Assembly (NCBI GenBank): GCA_964016985.1
Contig: OZ024827.1
Location: 59,994,681 to 60,058,680 of the forward strand
Source of the DNA: Anodontia alba
Lineage: Eukaryota; Mollusca; Bivalvia; Lucinida; Lucinidae
DNA: 64,000 bases
Direction: 5' to 3'
The position numbers and the translations under genes are program-made. The notes beneath the pieces were generated by a model, which worked only from the letters and a program-made list of their open reading frames with translations, made no database searches and had not been told where the DNA came from. Of this stretch, positions 47,038-56,718 are shown one piece after another; position 1 is the stretch's first letter, and the number at the start of each line of letters is the position of its first letter.

Positions 47038-48639
47038 TATATTTATATTTGGTATACATATAGCAGCTATGGAAGATGTTCTTCAACGAAAATTATATCC
47101 AGTACCATGTCTTCCTCACTCCACCACCACCCCCCCACCCCCCACCCCCCCCCCCCCCCCCACCCCACCCCACACCACACACATACACATTATGATCTGG
47201 ATTTTAAGGTCATACTTTTTTTTTATTTGATTGACAAGTGCGAGTTGAGGCGAGCATCCTGTCTGGCGACATGTCTTGTTTCAATATGAATTTAAGACTT
47301 ATGGTTGAAACTTACAATGTAACGTCTTCTTCTCTAAAACCACTTGACCAGTTTTCACGAGATTTCACACGGGGTTTTCTGTCAAAGGGATGTTGAACTT
47401 TGTTCAAATGGTTCTGCATCATTGAACAAGATGGCTGCCATGTCCATATATGGTAAAAACACTTAAAAATGTATCTGGGACTCAAGGTCTACCAAATTTG
47501 TTAAAATAATGAGACTAGGATGACCTTTGACCTTTTTATGGTATGGTCAAATTTGAGTCCCAGTTACTTTGGCAATACTGGAAGACTGTTACATGGCATT
47601 TGCAAATATGCAGGTGAGCAAATTGTGGCCAATGGGCCTCTTGTTTCCTATTCCACCACAAAAATGTATGTTGTGAGTACTCATTAAAGTGCCTCAGTGA
47701 GAATGTATCAGTACTTTTCCTTGAAAAAAGAGCCTTATCTGGAACTATGCAATACAACAATAGCATTAATTATGGCCTCTACCTAGTCTTTTACCAGTCT
47801 GACCAGTGACATCATACAATATATAGATACATGTACCTAGTGCAAGAGTTAATAGCTTTTCCAGAAGGGGCTCTGACTGAATTTGTAATAATTTTACGGC
47901 AGTTTCCAGTTCCTCTTAGCACCCAATGAATAGGTATTAGAAAAGATATGTCTTTTTTGTAATGAACCCAAAGTCTGGCCTTTAGAAGGAAACTCAGTCA
48001 ACATTTTTTTTTATATTCTCCCCTGAAAATAGACTTTGTCATTTCGAATTTTCATCTTAAATTGACATACTTTTTTTCCCATGAAAACTAAGCATACTGT
48101 AAAACACATAATATCTGCAGCATGAAAAGGAAGAGTTGCACTTTTGCCGTTTTGTGCCCACGATGGATTTGGGTGAAATTCATGCGTAAGGTAGCTTGAC
48201 CTTTGCCAGTTCACATGAGCACAATTTGAATTTAACCACGACATATAGAGTCGGATGACTTTCAGTTTTATTGCAAGAGGGTGTTTATAGAGGTCTGTCG
48301 ACCTGAGTTGACATTTTAGATAAAAAAACAATGACTATACATACTTCTGGCATGATTAAAGCATGATCATGTTGTGATCCATGCCTTCCTTATCATGTGA
48401 CAAAATTAAATAATTTTCTATAGGAAAACTTTAACTATGAGTTAAAATATAGATGAAGTTACATATTGTGAAATTATGTTTTATATCTGTTTTTGTTTAC
48501 AGTTCCGAGTAAGCAAATACAACAACTGACATGTCGTATATTTAACTTGCCCATGTACACCGTCGTGCATTTGGAAGGTATGGGTGCTCATAGTTGTAAA
48601 TATTTAAGAATACATAAAACGATACAGATTTATATATGA

Positions 48640-49260
48640 TCTTGACTTTTCAATCACATGAAGTATATTTTTGGAGATAATCTACCATAAGAATACCATC
48701 AGCAACCAAAAAACCGAGACCACAAACTTCCCAGTTGTCAAACCAGACTTTGTCTTCTTTGGCGGGGTGAGCCAGGGTGATTCCATTGTTTAGATTGTTA
48801 TTTGGATTAAGGTATGAAATGTTGGACCCAAGTTTCATCCATCATCACACACCTCAGTAGAAACTTGTCAGGATCTATCTAAAAAAGGTTCTGATTAGCA
48901 AGCGATATATTCTATCTTGTGTGCCTCTGATCAACTGTAAGAAATCTGGGTACCCAACGGGCTGAGAGTTTTCTCATATCCACACTATTTCCTGAGAAAT
49001 CCCTACAGCACTAGCTATGTATATCTCTGTATTTCGTCTATCACCCATAACCATATCATTTAGTGACTATTTGGGGAGTTGCCACTGTGAGAGGCCCTCC
49101 AGAATGGGGTCAACCTCGAGGCTTAAATTCTGCTACCATCCTTTTTTCATGGTAGCAAATGAAGTGACATTCTTTCTCAGTGTTGCTACAATTACAGCAT
49201 GAATAATCATAGCTGCTAGTCCCTTTTTATTCAAATACTTATTACCATGCGTTCAGCACT
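48640..49260 (-). pseudogene. Mariner transposase remnant 2
   Basis: Minus-strand fragments follow mariner order. SLEVDPILEGLSQWQLP and SLNDMVMGDRRNTEIYIASA, then VGIS, match the linker and second HTH of mariners that read like 'EDDPRSGRP...ADRR..... IA.A.GIS'. Downstream are a degenerate DDG.NLG.TFHTL region and MVFLWxIISKN or DGILMVDYLQK, corresponding to the DG.L..DYL.K strand before the second Asp. Numerous stops are present. The C-terminal third is missing or unrecognisable. No inverted terminal repeats were seen. Confidence 0.72.
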
Positions 49261-49534
49261 TTTGTCTATTTTGCAAAATTCATGTGTCCTGTTTACCGTA
49301 ACATGTTACCACTTTAACATATGCTGACCAAATAACACAGGCTGTTGTTTACATAACTGTAACAAGCCATAGCAGGCATTACAGATCTCCTCGCACAAGA
49401 CTACTTGGTTTGGGCAAACACTGAACTGGGGAATTTGATGATAATAGTTATGTGATTGAAGAGACAAAAAGCCTGTGACCTTAATGTAAAGGTCATACAT
49501 TAAGGTACAGTATTGTAAACATTTAGATTTTCAG

Positions 49535-50509
49535 GTTGGAAGGGATTAGATCTCACATGATAGAAAATATTTCAGTCATGTCAATCTTGAGTCCAGGACA
49601 CTGAATGTCAAACTTGCTCAAGATATTGTCATACCCACAAATGTGTGAAGATATATCAAGATCCATTGATAAATGCAGGGGCTAGAGTGATGACAATGTT
49701 TTTTTTTTGTTCTAAAAATAGCCACAGTAGCCTTGATCTTGAGCTCAGCAAGCTGAAAGTCAAATTTTTTCGAGACATTTGCTCAAGATCCCAACAACTG
49801 TGTGAAGATATATTAAAATCCATTGATAAATGCAGGGGCTGGAGCGATGACAATTGTTTTGTTGTTGTTTTTTTTTTTCAAAAAAATAGCCACAGTTACC
49901 TTGACCTTGAGCCCAGCATCCTGAAAGTTGAACTTGCTCAAGATATTAGATACCCAACATTTATGTGAAGTTATATTAAAATCCACTGATAAATGTAGGC
50001 ATTAGAGCGATGGCAAAGTTGTTTTTTTTTTTTTTTTTTTTTTTTTTCTAAAAATAGCCATATGACCTTGACCTTGACCTTGATCCTAGCACCACGAAAG
50101 TCAAACTTGCTCAAGATATTATGCCAAACATTTGTATCAAGTAATATTGAAATCCATCAATAAATGTAGGCACTAAAGCCATAACAAAGTTTGTTTGTGT
50201 TTTTTGTTGTTGTTTTTTTTTTCCAAAAAAAAGCCAGAGTGACCTTCACTTGACGCAAGCAGGCTGAAAGTCCATTTTAATTCCCAACATTTATATGAAG
50301 TTATATTAAAATCCATAGATACATGTAGGCTCCAGAGTGATGACAAAGATTTTTTTCTAAAAATAGCCACAGTGACCTTGACCTTGAGCCAAAGACCCTG
50401 AAAGCCAAACTCGTTCAAAACATTATCATACCCAACATTTGTGTGGTTGTATTAAAATCCATCAATAAATGTAGGGGCTAGGGTGATGATAAGAGGTTTA
50501 CATACGTAC
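49535..50509 (+). repeat. Satellite of about 155 bp, six units
   Basis: Units carry TAAAAATAGCCACAGTGACC, TTGACCTTGAGC, GAAAGTCAAACTTGCTCAAG, TGTGAAGATATATTAAAATC, and CATTGATAAATGCAGGGGCT. Each has a T-run of 8-27 bases. The array is cut off by the hAT element at 50510. Confidence 0.85.
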
Positions 50510-51742
50510 CAGGGCTCGGGAAAACCGGAAAAATAGCCGGTCTGGACCGAAATTAAGAATTCTGGACCGATTTCAAACACCCCAAAACGCTAATAAATTG
50601 GTCCAACAGGTTTGTGCCTTGAACCCCAATTTTCTCCAACCAACCAATTTCCACGAATCAATGATGTCTCTTCCCAAACTGACAACGTCCGCGCACCTTT
50701 TAAATGTGATATTATGGTAGTTAAAAGGCTCTAAACGGTCATTTGACATGTATATTGGAGAGACAGCTGAATAACGGCAACCTACTGCAGCACAAAGTAA
50801 TTACGTCATTATCCAAACATTGTCAATAAATCAACACTTCACTGACCTTTGTGCGGTAAACAAGCGATTAACACAAATCATCAGTAACGGTAGTCTGATA
50901 ATTAATCCGTTTGTGTGACACGTGTGAATACACTGAGACTGCAAAACATCCAGGTGCAGTCGGTGTGTCCAAAAGATCAAAGGTCGCTTTACTGAGTGAT
51001 AAAAGAATACACCGCTTGAACACACCCGTTTTCTTCCTCTTCTTTTTTGTTTTGATCAACACGGTTTGTCAGTCCCATATTCGATAAATGAATTCCCAAA
51101 CCGTGTACGTCCTGATCAGATGTCGCACACAACGGCGTCCGATCTGGGTATTATTGATTGTTTTTGTTGTTGTTGTTGTTGATTGCCGTAACACGCGAGT
51201 ATAATTCAAGGTAGATTTAACGGTAAAAATAAGTAATGCACCACTTGCGCTTGACAAGATTGGTCAGTGCTTAAAATTTAAGCAGTCTGATCAAATCTTG
51301 AAACGTTGAAAACTGCAAAACCGCCCGTGGTGCAGGCCTTTTTTATTAGACCTAATTGGGTCCATGAAAGTCACTTCGTTCCGTCTCTCCTGTTTCCCGC
51401 CGTCTTCGCGCTTATACAAGACGGGAATCAATTGTTTATAAATAGTTTAGGAAAACCCTGCGGAGGTGGAAATAACAACAAAACCGTTTTTTTTTTCTTT
51501 CTTTCTTTTTACATACCTGACTGTATTTATTGATGACGCCAGCTTTGATCATGCTCGGTATACCCGGACCCGTCATATAACGGAGTTGAGGTGTATTATT
51601 TAAAAGGAGTTATAGGACTGCCAATTGTCATTAGTTTTCGTGACAGGTGATATATACATTTTTTTTTTTTGGAAATGGGCTCATTGCTGACGTCATCGTC
51701 ATCGGCTGGACCGATTCAGATTTCAAAATTTCCAGAGCCCTG
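50510..51742 (+). mobile_element. Non-autonomous hAT element with exact 8-bp target duplication
   Basis: The ends are CAGGGCTCGGGAAAA at 50510 and its imperfect inverse TTTCCAGAGCCCTG ending at 51742. The CAGGGCTC start is typical of hAT elements. Both sides are flanked by the same 8 bases, ATACGTAC (50502-50509 and 51743-51750), the target duplication length diagnostic of hAT. Subterminal GGTCTGGACCGA and TCGGCTGGACCGA also pair in inverse. The 1,233-bp interior has no transposase and includes a (TTG)n tract near 51164. It is inserted at or beyond the edge of the approximately 155-bp satellite at 49535-50509. Confidence 0.9.
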
Positions 51743-52651
51743 ATACGTACGTAGTACATATGTTATGTACGTACGTTATGTACGTATTTGCAAAGATTAA
51801 TAGGGCTGAAAGTAGGCAGTCCTGCTTAATTCTGTCAATGCAAGGTCCACATCAATCATCCCTGGTACAACACCCCAGCTTGCATACCAAAATGGTGGGA
51901 ATAATACATCGTATAGCATAAATCCATGTCTTTGAGATTACACCCGACTAAAGTTCAGTTTTGAAGCAGGTTCCAGCATTTCAAGTACCCTTACAAATGT
52001 ACACTGATGCAAACTTGCCAACTATGGACGTTTTATTCTGTTCATATGTTGAAATACAATCTTGCCGTCCCTTCAGTACTTTGATAAGCATAAGTTCAAT
52101 AGTATTAAAAATACTGAAAAAGTCTTTTTACGGTATCGTCCATATTCGGAACCGATTGTCTGTTGCCACTATAAGGTGTATAACTCTCTTCTTAATAAAA
52201 TGAAAAGAATTTGTTTCTGGTTCCAAATATGGACATGTATGGAATCATGCCAGGAGCTGTTACAGTTTGCCATAGACTCAATGTTAAACATGATCGATAG
52301 GGCATATGTCACTGCAAAAGTAACACAAAAACACCTTTCCAATCAATAAAAGAAATCAAGGGGATTAAACTAGAGACATTAAGGTGTTGTTTTGCAATAT
52401 TTGTTTTTGGATTTGCTTACTTTCCAAATTTGACCTTAAAGTGGGCACATCGCAATAGAAAAACATAATTCGTCCTTTGGACCTGATTGTACATTTTAAT
52501 TTTTTTTGCACCTTAATAATTTTAGATATATGCAACACTCTATACGTCTATTAAAAATGAATATTAGCAGATTTTATTTGGTGGTTTTTGCCTAGATGGC
52601 TATTAGCAACAAAATAAATTGGCTGTCAAATATAATATTTTATCGTTTTAA

Positions 52652-52837
52652 CCCATGTCATGCTGAATTAATTAAGATGCCATGCCTACTTCCAATTTTC
52701 AGCCAATCAGATTACTAGATCCAGATTGTTGATAAAAATTCACATACTGAATGACAAACAGTACAGATCCAGATCAACTGATCTGGATCAACACTGTTTG
52801 CAAAGGCAGGGTATATCTGGGTTTAGCAGGACAAGGG
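52652..52837. mobile_element. piggyBac-like MITE, copy 3
   Basis: This 186-bp element lies between TTAA 52648-52651 and TTAA 52838-52841. Its ends are CCCATGTCATGCTGAA and TTTAGCAGGACAAGGG. The central palindrome is shorter than in copies 1 and 2. It ends 48 bases upstream of the CEP76 exon at 52886, close to where a branch point and polypyrimidine tract would be expected. Confidence 0.87.
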
Positions 52838-52885
52838 TTAAAATGCATAGTTTGTTTATTTACAAAAGTTCTTTATTATGAACAG

Positions 52886-53112
52886 GTTCAGAGAGCAAAG
52901 TATCAGCAGGAATGATAGACATTCAGGTTGAACTGTTCCCCAAAACAAAACAGCCATTGAGTAATGAGGTTATCACAGCTCAGATTCAACTAGAGAGAGG
53001 TCGCCATGCAGAACAAGAGAGACTTTTCCTTGTCTATGCTAAACAGTGGTGGAAAGAGTACCTCAGCATCAGAGAAATACACAAGGAGAGACTTGTGAAA
53101 ATATTTGCTCAA
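52886..53112 (+). CDS. CEP76: CEP76 exon (end of C2 domain and linker)
   Basis: The translation is (G)SESKVSAGMIDIQVELFP, KTKQPLSNEVITAQIQLERG, RHAEQERLFLVYAKQWWKEY and a tail ending ERLVKIFAQ. It matches the CEP76 segments TESKVSVGIL, ALERQKTAEKERLFLVYAKQ WW(R/K)EYL and RLVKIFAQ almost position for position. The acceptor is ATGAACAG, then GTTCAG; the two leading bases complete the Gly codon begun in the previous exon. The donor CAA, then GTAAGA, is phase 0. ATG 52912 is an internal Met. The preceding intron, 20.0 kb, is the longest in the window. A piggyBac-like MITE ends 48 bases upstream of this exon. Confidence 0.95.
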
Positions 53113-53199
53113 GTAAGACTTTGTTTTAACCATTAAGACGCCAATTACAACAATTGTCGTCTGCTTTGTCACCTGCTTGTGATTTTAAAAGTCATTTCT

Positions 53200-53267
53200 G
53201 CAAACAGTGTAGACTCAGATCAGACTGCTCCTTTAGGAGCTGTCTGATCAGGGTCCACACTGTTTGC
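53200..53267. repeat. Hairpin GCAAACAGTGTAGACTC...
   Basis: The left arm GCAAACAGTGTAGACTCAGA, then TCAGAC, pairs with GTCTGATCAGGGTCCACACT, then GTTTGC. The same outer arms occur at 60826-60892 and 61013-61079, and the right arm occurs inside the three piggyBac-like MITEs. Confidence 0.85.
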
Positions 53268-53424
53268 CTGTATGCAAAAATAGGTTTGAAAAGTTTGCAA
53301 GAATATTCCGCAGACGACATAAACAGACGACATTTTCAGATGCAGGTTTTCATGGCATTTTAAGGGTTAAGGGAGAAATGATACACTTTCAGGGGAGGCA
53401 ACTGTCAGTATTGTTTTGCTTATC

Positions 53425-53930
53425 TTCTGAAAAGGGTCTGCTCTCAAATGAAAGAATTTGATCTGAAAAAGGGTCTACTCTAAAATGAAAGAATTTGATC
53501 TGAAAAAGGATCTACTCTAAAATGAAAGAATTTGATCTGAAAAAGGTCTACTCTAAAATGAAAGAATTTGATCTGAAAAAGGGTCTACTCTAAAATGAAA
53601 GAATTTGATCTGAAAAAGGGTCTACTCTAAAATGAAAGAATTTGATCTGAAAAAGGATCTGCTCTAAAATGAAAGAATTTGATCTGAAAAAGGGTCTCCT
53701 CTAAAATAAAAAAAAAATTGATCTGGAAAAGGGTGTACTCTAAAATAAAAGAATTTGACTTGAAAAAGGGTCTTATCTTAAATGAAAGAATTTGATCTTC
53801 TGAAAAGGGTCTACGCTAAAAGGAAAGAATTTGATCTTCTGAAAAAGGGTCTACTATAAAAGGAAGGAATTTGCTTCTTTTGTGAGCAAATTCTTTTCTT
53901 TCAGAATAGACCCTTTTCAGGAGGGGATAG
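53425..53930 (+). repeat. 36-37 bp minisatellite with inverted end
   Basis: There are about 12 copies of a unit reading GAATTTGATCTGAAAAAGGG, then TCTACTCTAAAATGAAA. The first several are nearly identical and the last few diverge. The sequence then inverts: CAAATTCTTTTCTTTCAGAA, then TAGACCCTTTTCAG, at 53887-53920 is the reverse complement of the unit. Confidence 0.9.
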
Positions 53931-54016
53931 GTGTGCAGGATAGTAAAGACAAAGTTGCAAAGGTTGTCCCCCTTGTACATAAATTTCTAGGGAAATAAAA
54001 TATAGCTCTAGATGTG

Positions 54017-54181
54017 TGATTTCCAGATAAATATGTTTCTTATTTGTCCATGAAAACATATGTTGTATAAGAGTGATATCCAGATAAATATGTTTCTTAT
54101 TTGTCCATGAAAACATATGTTGTATAAGAGTGATATCCAGATAAATATGTTTCTTATTTGTCCATGAAAACATATGTTGTG
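54017..54181 (+). repeat. 57-bp minisatellite, three copies
   Basis: Copies start at about 54017, 54074 and 54131. They share CCAGATAAATATGTTTCTTA, TTTGTCCATGAAAACATATG, and TTGTATAAGAGTGATAT, and are nearly identical. The unit derives from one half of the GTGGGTACTCATTAGAA hairpin repeat, since the last copy runs into TTGTGGGTACTGATTAG. Confidence 0.9.
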
Positions 54182-54328
54182 GGTACTGATTAGTAGCACC
54201 ATCAAGGGCAAGGCTCTTTAAATGGCTGACATGTTTTCATAGAGAAATAAAAAAAAAATGTTGCTTTCTAGTGTGAAAATATGCCTTATCTAGAACAATG
54301 ATGGATAATATCATTTATTATATAATAA

Positions 54329-54350
54329 AAAAAAAAAAAAAAAAAAAAAC
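54329..54350 (+). repeat. Poly-A tract
   Basis: An uninterrupted A-run of about 21 bases is followed by a T-run. It could be the tail of an unrecognised retroposon, but no body was identified upstream. Confidence 0.6.
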
Positions 54351-54369
54351 TTTTTTTCTGCACTTTCTT

Positions 54370-55220
54370 TTAGCTTATTGGAGGTGAAGGCTCAGGATGA
54401 GACATAGGACATCTTAAGGAGGAGTATTTGAAGATAATCATATGTCTCACCACTTTGTTTTTTTCCACTGTCTGTGCATCTGTCCATCTGTGAGTTCCTC
54501 TGTCCATCACAAAAGTGTGTCCGCTCCATAACTTGAAAACATTTAGAGATAATTTCATGCAACTCGACAGATGAGATGACATGCAGAACAGAAGAACATT
54601 TAGAGATAATTTCATGCAACTCGACACCTTGAGATGACATGCAGAACAGAAGAACCATAACTCTTATTTTCCTACTTTTTTGAGTTAGTGCTCTTTAAAC
54701 ATAGTAAATAGTGATTCCTGTCATATACTTGTGTCTGCTCTGTAACTTTAAAACTGTTAAAAATGTTTCCATGAAACTTTACACAAATATAAAACATTAC
54801 AAGACATTGTGCAGAACAAAAAAATCATTACTCTTGTTTAGCTACACTATGAGTTACGGCCCTTTGAACATTGTAAGTAATGATTTCTGTCTTGTACTTG
54901 TAACAATTCTATAAATTGAAAACTGGTTGAGATATTTTCATGAAATATAACACAAATATAAAGCACTATGGGACTGTGGAACACAAGAATCAGAACTCTT
55001 GTTTGCCTGGTTAGGAGTAACAGATTTTTGAATATTTTTTTTTTAATAGTGGTTTTTGTTATATACTCATGTCTGCTCATTAACTCAAAAACTTTTTGAG
55101 AAAATAGGTTTACTGAGATGTTAAGCATTTTGGGACAACATGCAGAACACAAGAATCATAACTCTCATTTACCTACTTTTGAAATTACAGCCCTTTCAAA
55201 ATTATAAATAATTCAACAAC
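54370..55220 (+). repeat. Satellite of about 165 bp with hairpin-like start
   Basis: About four diverged units share AACTTTAAAACTGTTAAAAA, ATTTCATGCAACTCGACA, ATGCAGAACAGAAGAACCAT, and GAGTTACGGCCCTTTGAACA. An internal 60-bp direct duplication lies at about 54537-54655. The start AGCTTATTGGAGGTGAAGGC, then TCAGGATGAGAC, recalls family B ends. Confidence 0.7.
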
Positions 55221-55565
55221 TAGAACTATATATATATATATATTTTGGAGCTACAAACATTTGAAGATTGTAAATAGCACAGTTTGCCTTCAGATATGGT
55301 GCATTTTCTTTCTAAATTTATACCCTTTCACTAGTGCTAAGTTGAATCTTCTAGCTTGTGAACCCTAACTAACTGAACTAAGCAGGACTCAAAAGGGGGA
55401 GACATAAGTTTTCATCTAGAAAACAAAGTTTTAATCTGATTTTTCTTATTTCATGAAAACATATTTTTTTTATTCCATGACAATATATGTTATGGGTACT
55501 CATTAAGAGTGCCTCACTGCGGTGCTTTTTCTGATTACCCATAACATATGTTTTTTTATTACATT

Positions 55566-56141
55566 TTCAGTGGTGATTTACTGACATTTCTGAGTGAATT
55601 ATACCAGTAATCGATAATTCACCAAGTGAATTACTTCATTTTGAACGTTTTGACGTCATAATTGCTAGGCGACATTGCTGACGTTGTTGGTAACAACAAT
55701 AACAATAGTTAACGTTTCGGCGTAAAATTTGATAAAATCGTGGAGATCAGACTGCAATCAGATTCTTGATAATCCAGTTCAACTTTCGTGACATTGTTGT
55801 GTCTGTATTTCAAGCACAGGATGATTTTTGCATTAAAGTGAAAACAAGATGGCAACTGATTTTCAAACTAAACCACGCCTCCTGAAATTCATGTACTGAC
55901 TGGAACTATTTTAGTAGGAAATCATAATGGCTGAATGTGAAAATTAAAAGGTAAAACATGAATGAAAAGTAATAAACAGTTTATTTGTTTGTTTTGATTG
56001 ATTATGGAGAAATAATTCATGCGTGTTCTAAGGGTCTCGTGTGAAAAATTTGTTCGCTTCACTCATTTTTTATGTGCAAGCCTTAGAACACTAGTGAACT
56101 ATTTCTCCGGAGTCAATCAAAACAAACAAATAAACTCTATT
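55566..56141 (+). repeat. Repeat F, copy 2
   Basis: It is inverted relative to copy 1. Matching landmarks are CTAGGCGACATTGCTGACGT, GTTGGTAACAACAATAACAA, TCGTGACATTGTTGTGTCTG, and AAACCACGCCTCCTGAAATT. The end palindrome is GAGAAATAATTCATGC ... CACTAGTGAACTATTTCTCC. It lacks about 54 bases present in copy 1. Confidence 0.8.
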
Positions 56142-56718
56142 TAGACAACTGAGGAAAAAATTATCCTGGAATTATCACCAAACTTTAATGCTCTTTAGTA
56201 ACAAGTCCTCTAATTAACTATTGTGATCTACCTTTGTTCATCATCCAGACAAATATTTATCCTATTTCATACATAGTCTCCTGGATAAGAGGGAGAAAAG
56301 TTTGTCAGATGTTTATAATCTGTCAACCAAGATGGACACCATGCCTGTATTGTAAAAGCACTTAAAAGTCTTCTTTTTTCAGAACCAAGGCTGAGTCTTG
56401 GTGTAGACCATCAGAGATAGCAGTCTTACCAAGTTTGTTCAAATGATGATCCTATGTTGACATCATTAACCCTTTCGACATCACTCAGAAAGGCGTTTTT
56501 TGCTTGGCGTTTTATTATGTTCTGACTGACCATATCTTATTGCGAACCATTTGTCTTTTCTGTTTCTGTTTTTCATTCTCAAATATTTACCCTAAAATTA
56601 AATTTACAGCCAAAAACTGGTCTGACCTATGCAATTTCTATAGTAAAGGGATTTTTTGGAAATTTGTCGAAGAAAATATTTTTTACTTTTCTTTGTTGAG
56701 TTTGAATTATTGATGTTT

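Larger units (their letters stand above)
44687..47281 (+). repeat. Family E satellite-cored element, nested
   Basis: The 5' hairpin CCTGTACGAAAGTACAGG is at 44693-44710 after AGCTTG. The 3' end is GCATCCTGTCTGGCGACATG, then TCTTGTTT. The core has units of about 180 bp with TTAAAGTTTTGCATCCAAGT, CTAAATCCTTGCATGGATTT, TTTATATTTGGCATGATTA, and GGTCCAAAATTTTATT, with GGTCAAGGTCACGGACTTAG between units. It is broken by Tc1 at 45495-47037 and by a C-rich microsatellite at about 47122-47172. Confidence 0.83.
42950..47646 (+). repeat. Family B element hosting nested insertions
   Basis: The start is TAGCTCACCTAAGTCGAAGG, then CTCAGTATGAGCTATTGTG. The end is GCAGGTGAGCAAATTGTGG, then CCAATGGGCCTCTTGTTT at 47646. 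Four roughly 450-bp units of the 30557-type core lie at 42950-44686, and the last unit resumes at 47282. The interruption 44687-47281 is family E, which contains the Tc1 element. Confidence 0.87.
32838..52885 (+). other. CEP76 intron of 20.0 kb
   Basis: The intron is bounded by GTATGT and GAACAG. It contains repeat H, nested satellite elements, a minisatellite, a 5-kb AT-rich island, an inverted repeat, two piggyBac-like MITEs, the B-E-Tc1 nest, a mariner fossil and a hAT element. Intervals 42370-42700, 47761-48639 and 51790-52640 look unique and hold nothing I can name. Reading frames of 80-95 residues at 51961-52349 have no recognisable similarity. Confidence 0.85.

Noticed and set aside
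47096..47180. Proline-rich peptide from the C-rich tract
   Set aside because: It is a C-rich microsatellite inside family E; the same artefact occurs at 18890 and 25832.
48503..48578. Possible exon: TTTACAG acceptor, short open stretch ending GGAAG then GTATGG
   Set aside because: CEP76 exons on both sides join in phase 1 without it, the codons match no part of CEP76, and the frame contains a stop.
51961..52349. Overlapping reading frames of 80 and 95 codons as a small gene
   Set aside because: No recognisable similarity, no splice or promoter support, and two frames of equal quality overlap.
53425..53890. CRISPR-like direct repeats
   Set aside because: Units are contiguous with no unique spacers, and the window is a eukaryotic intron.
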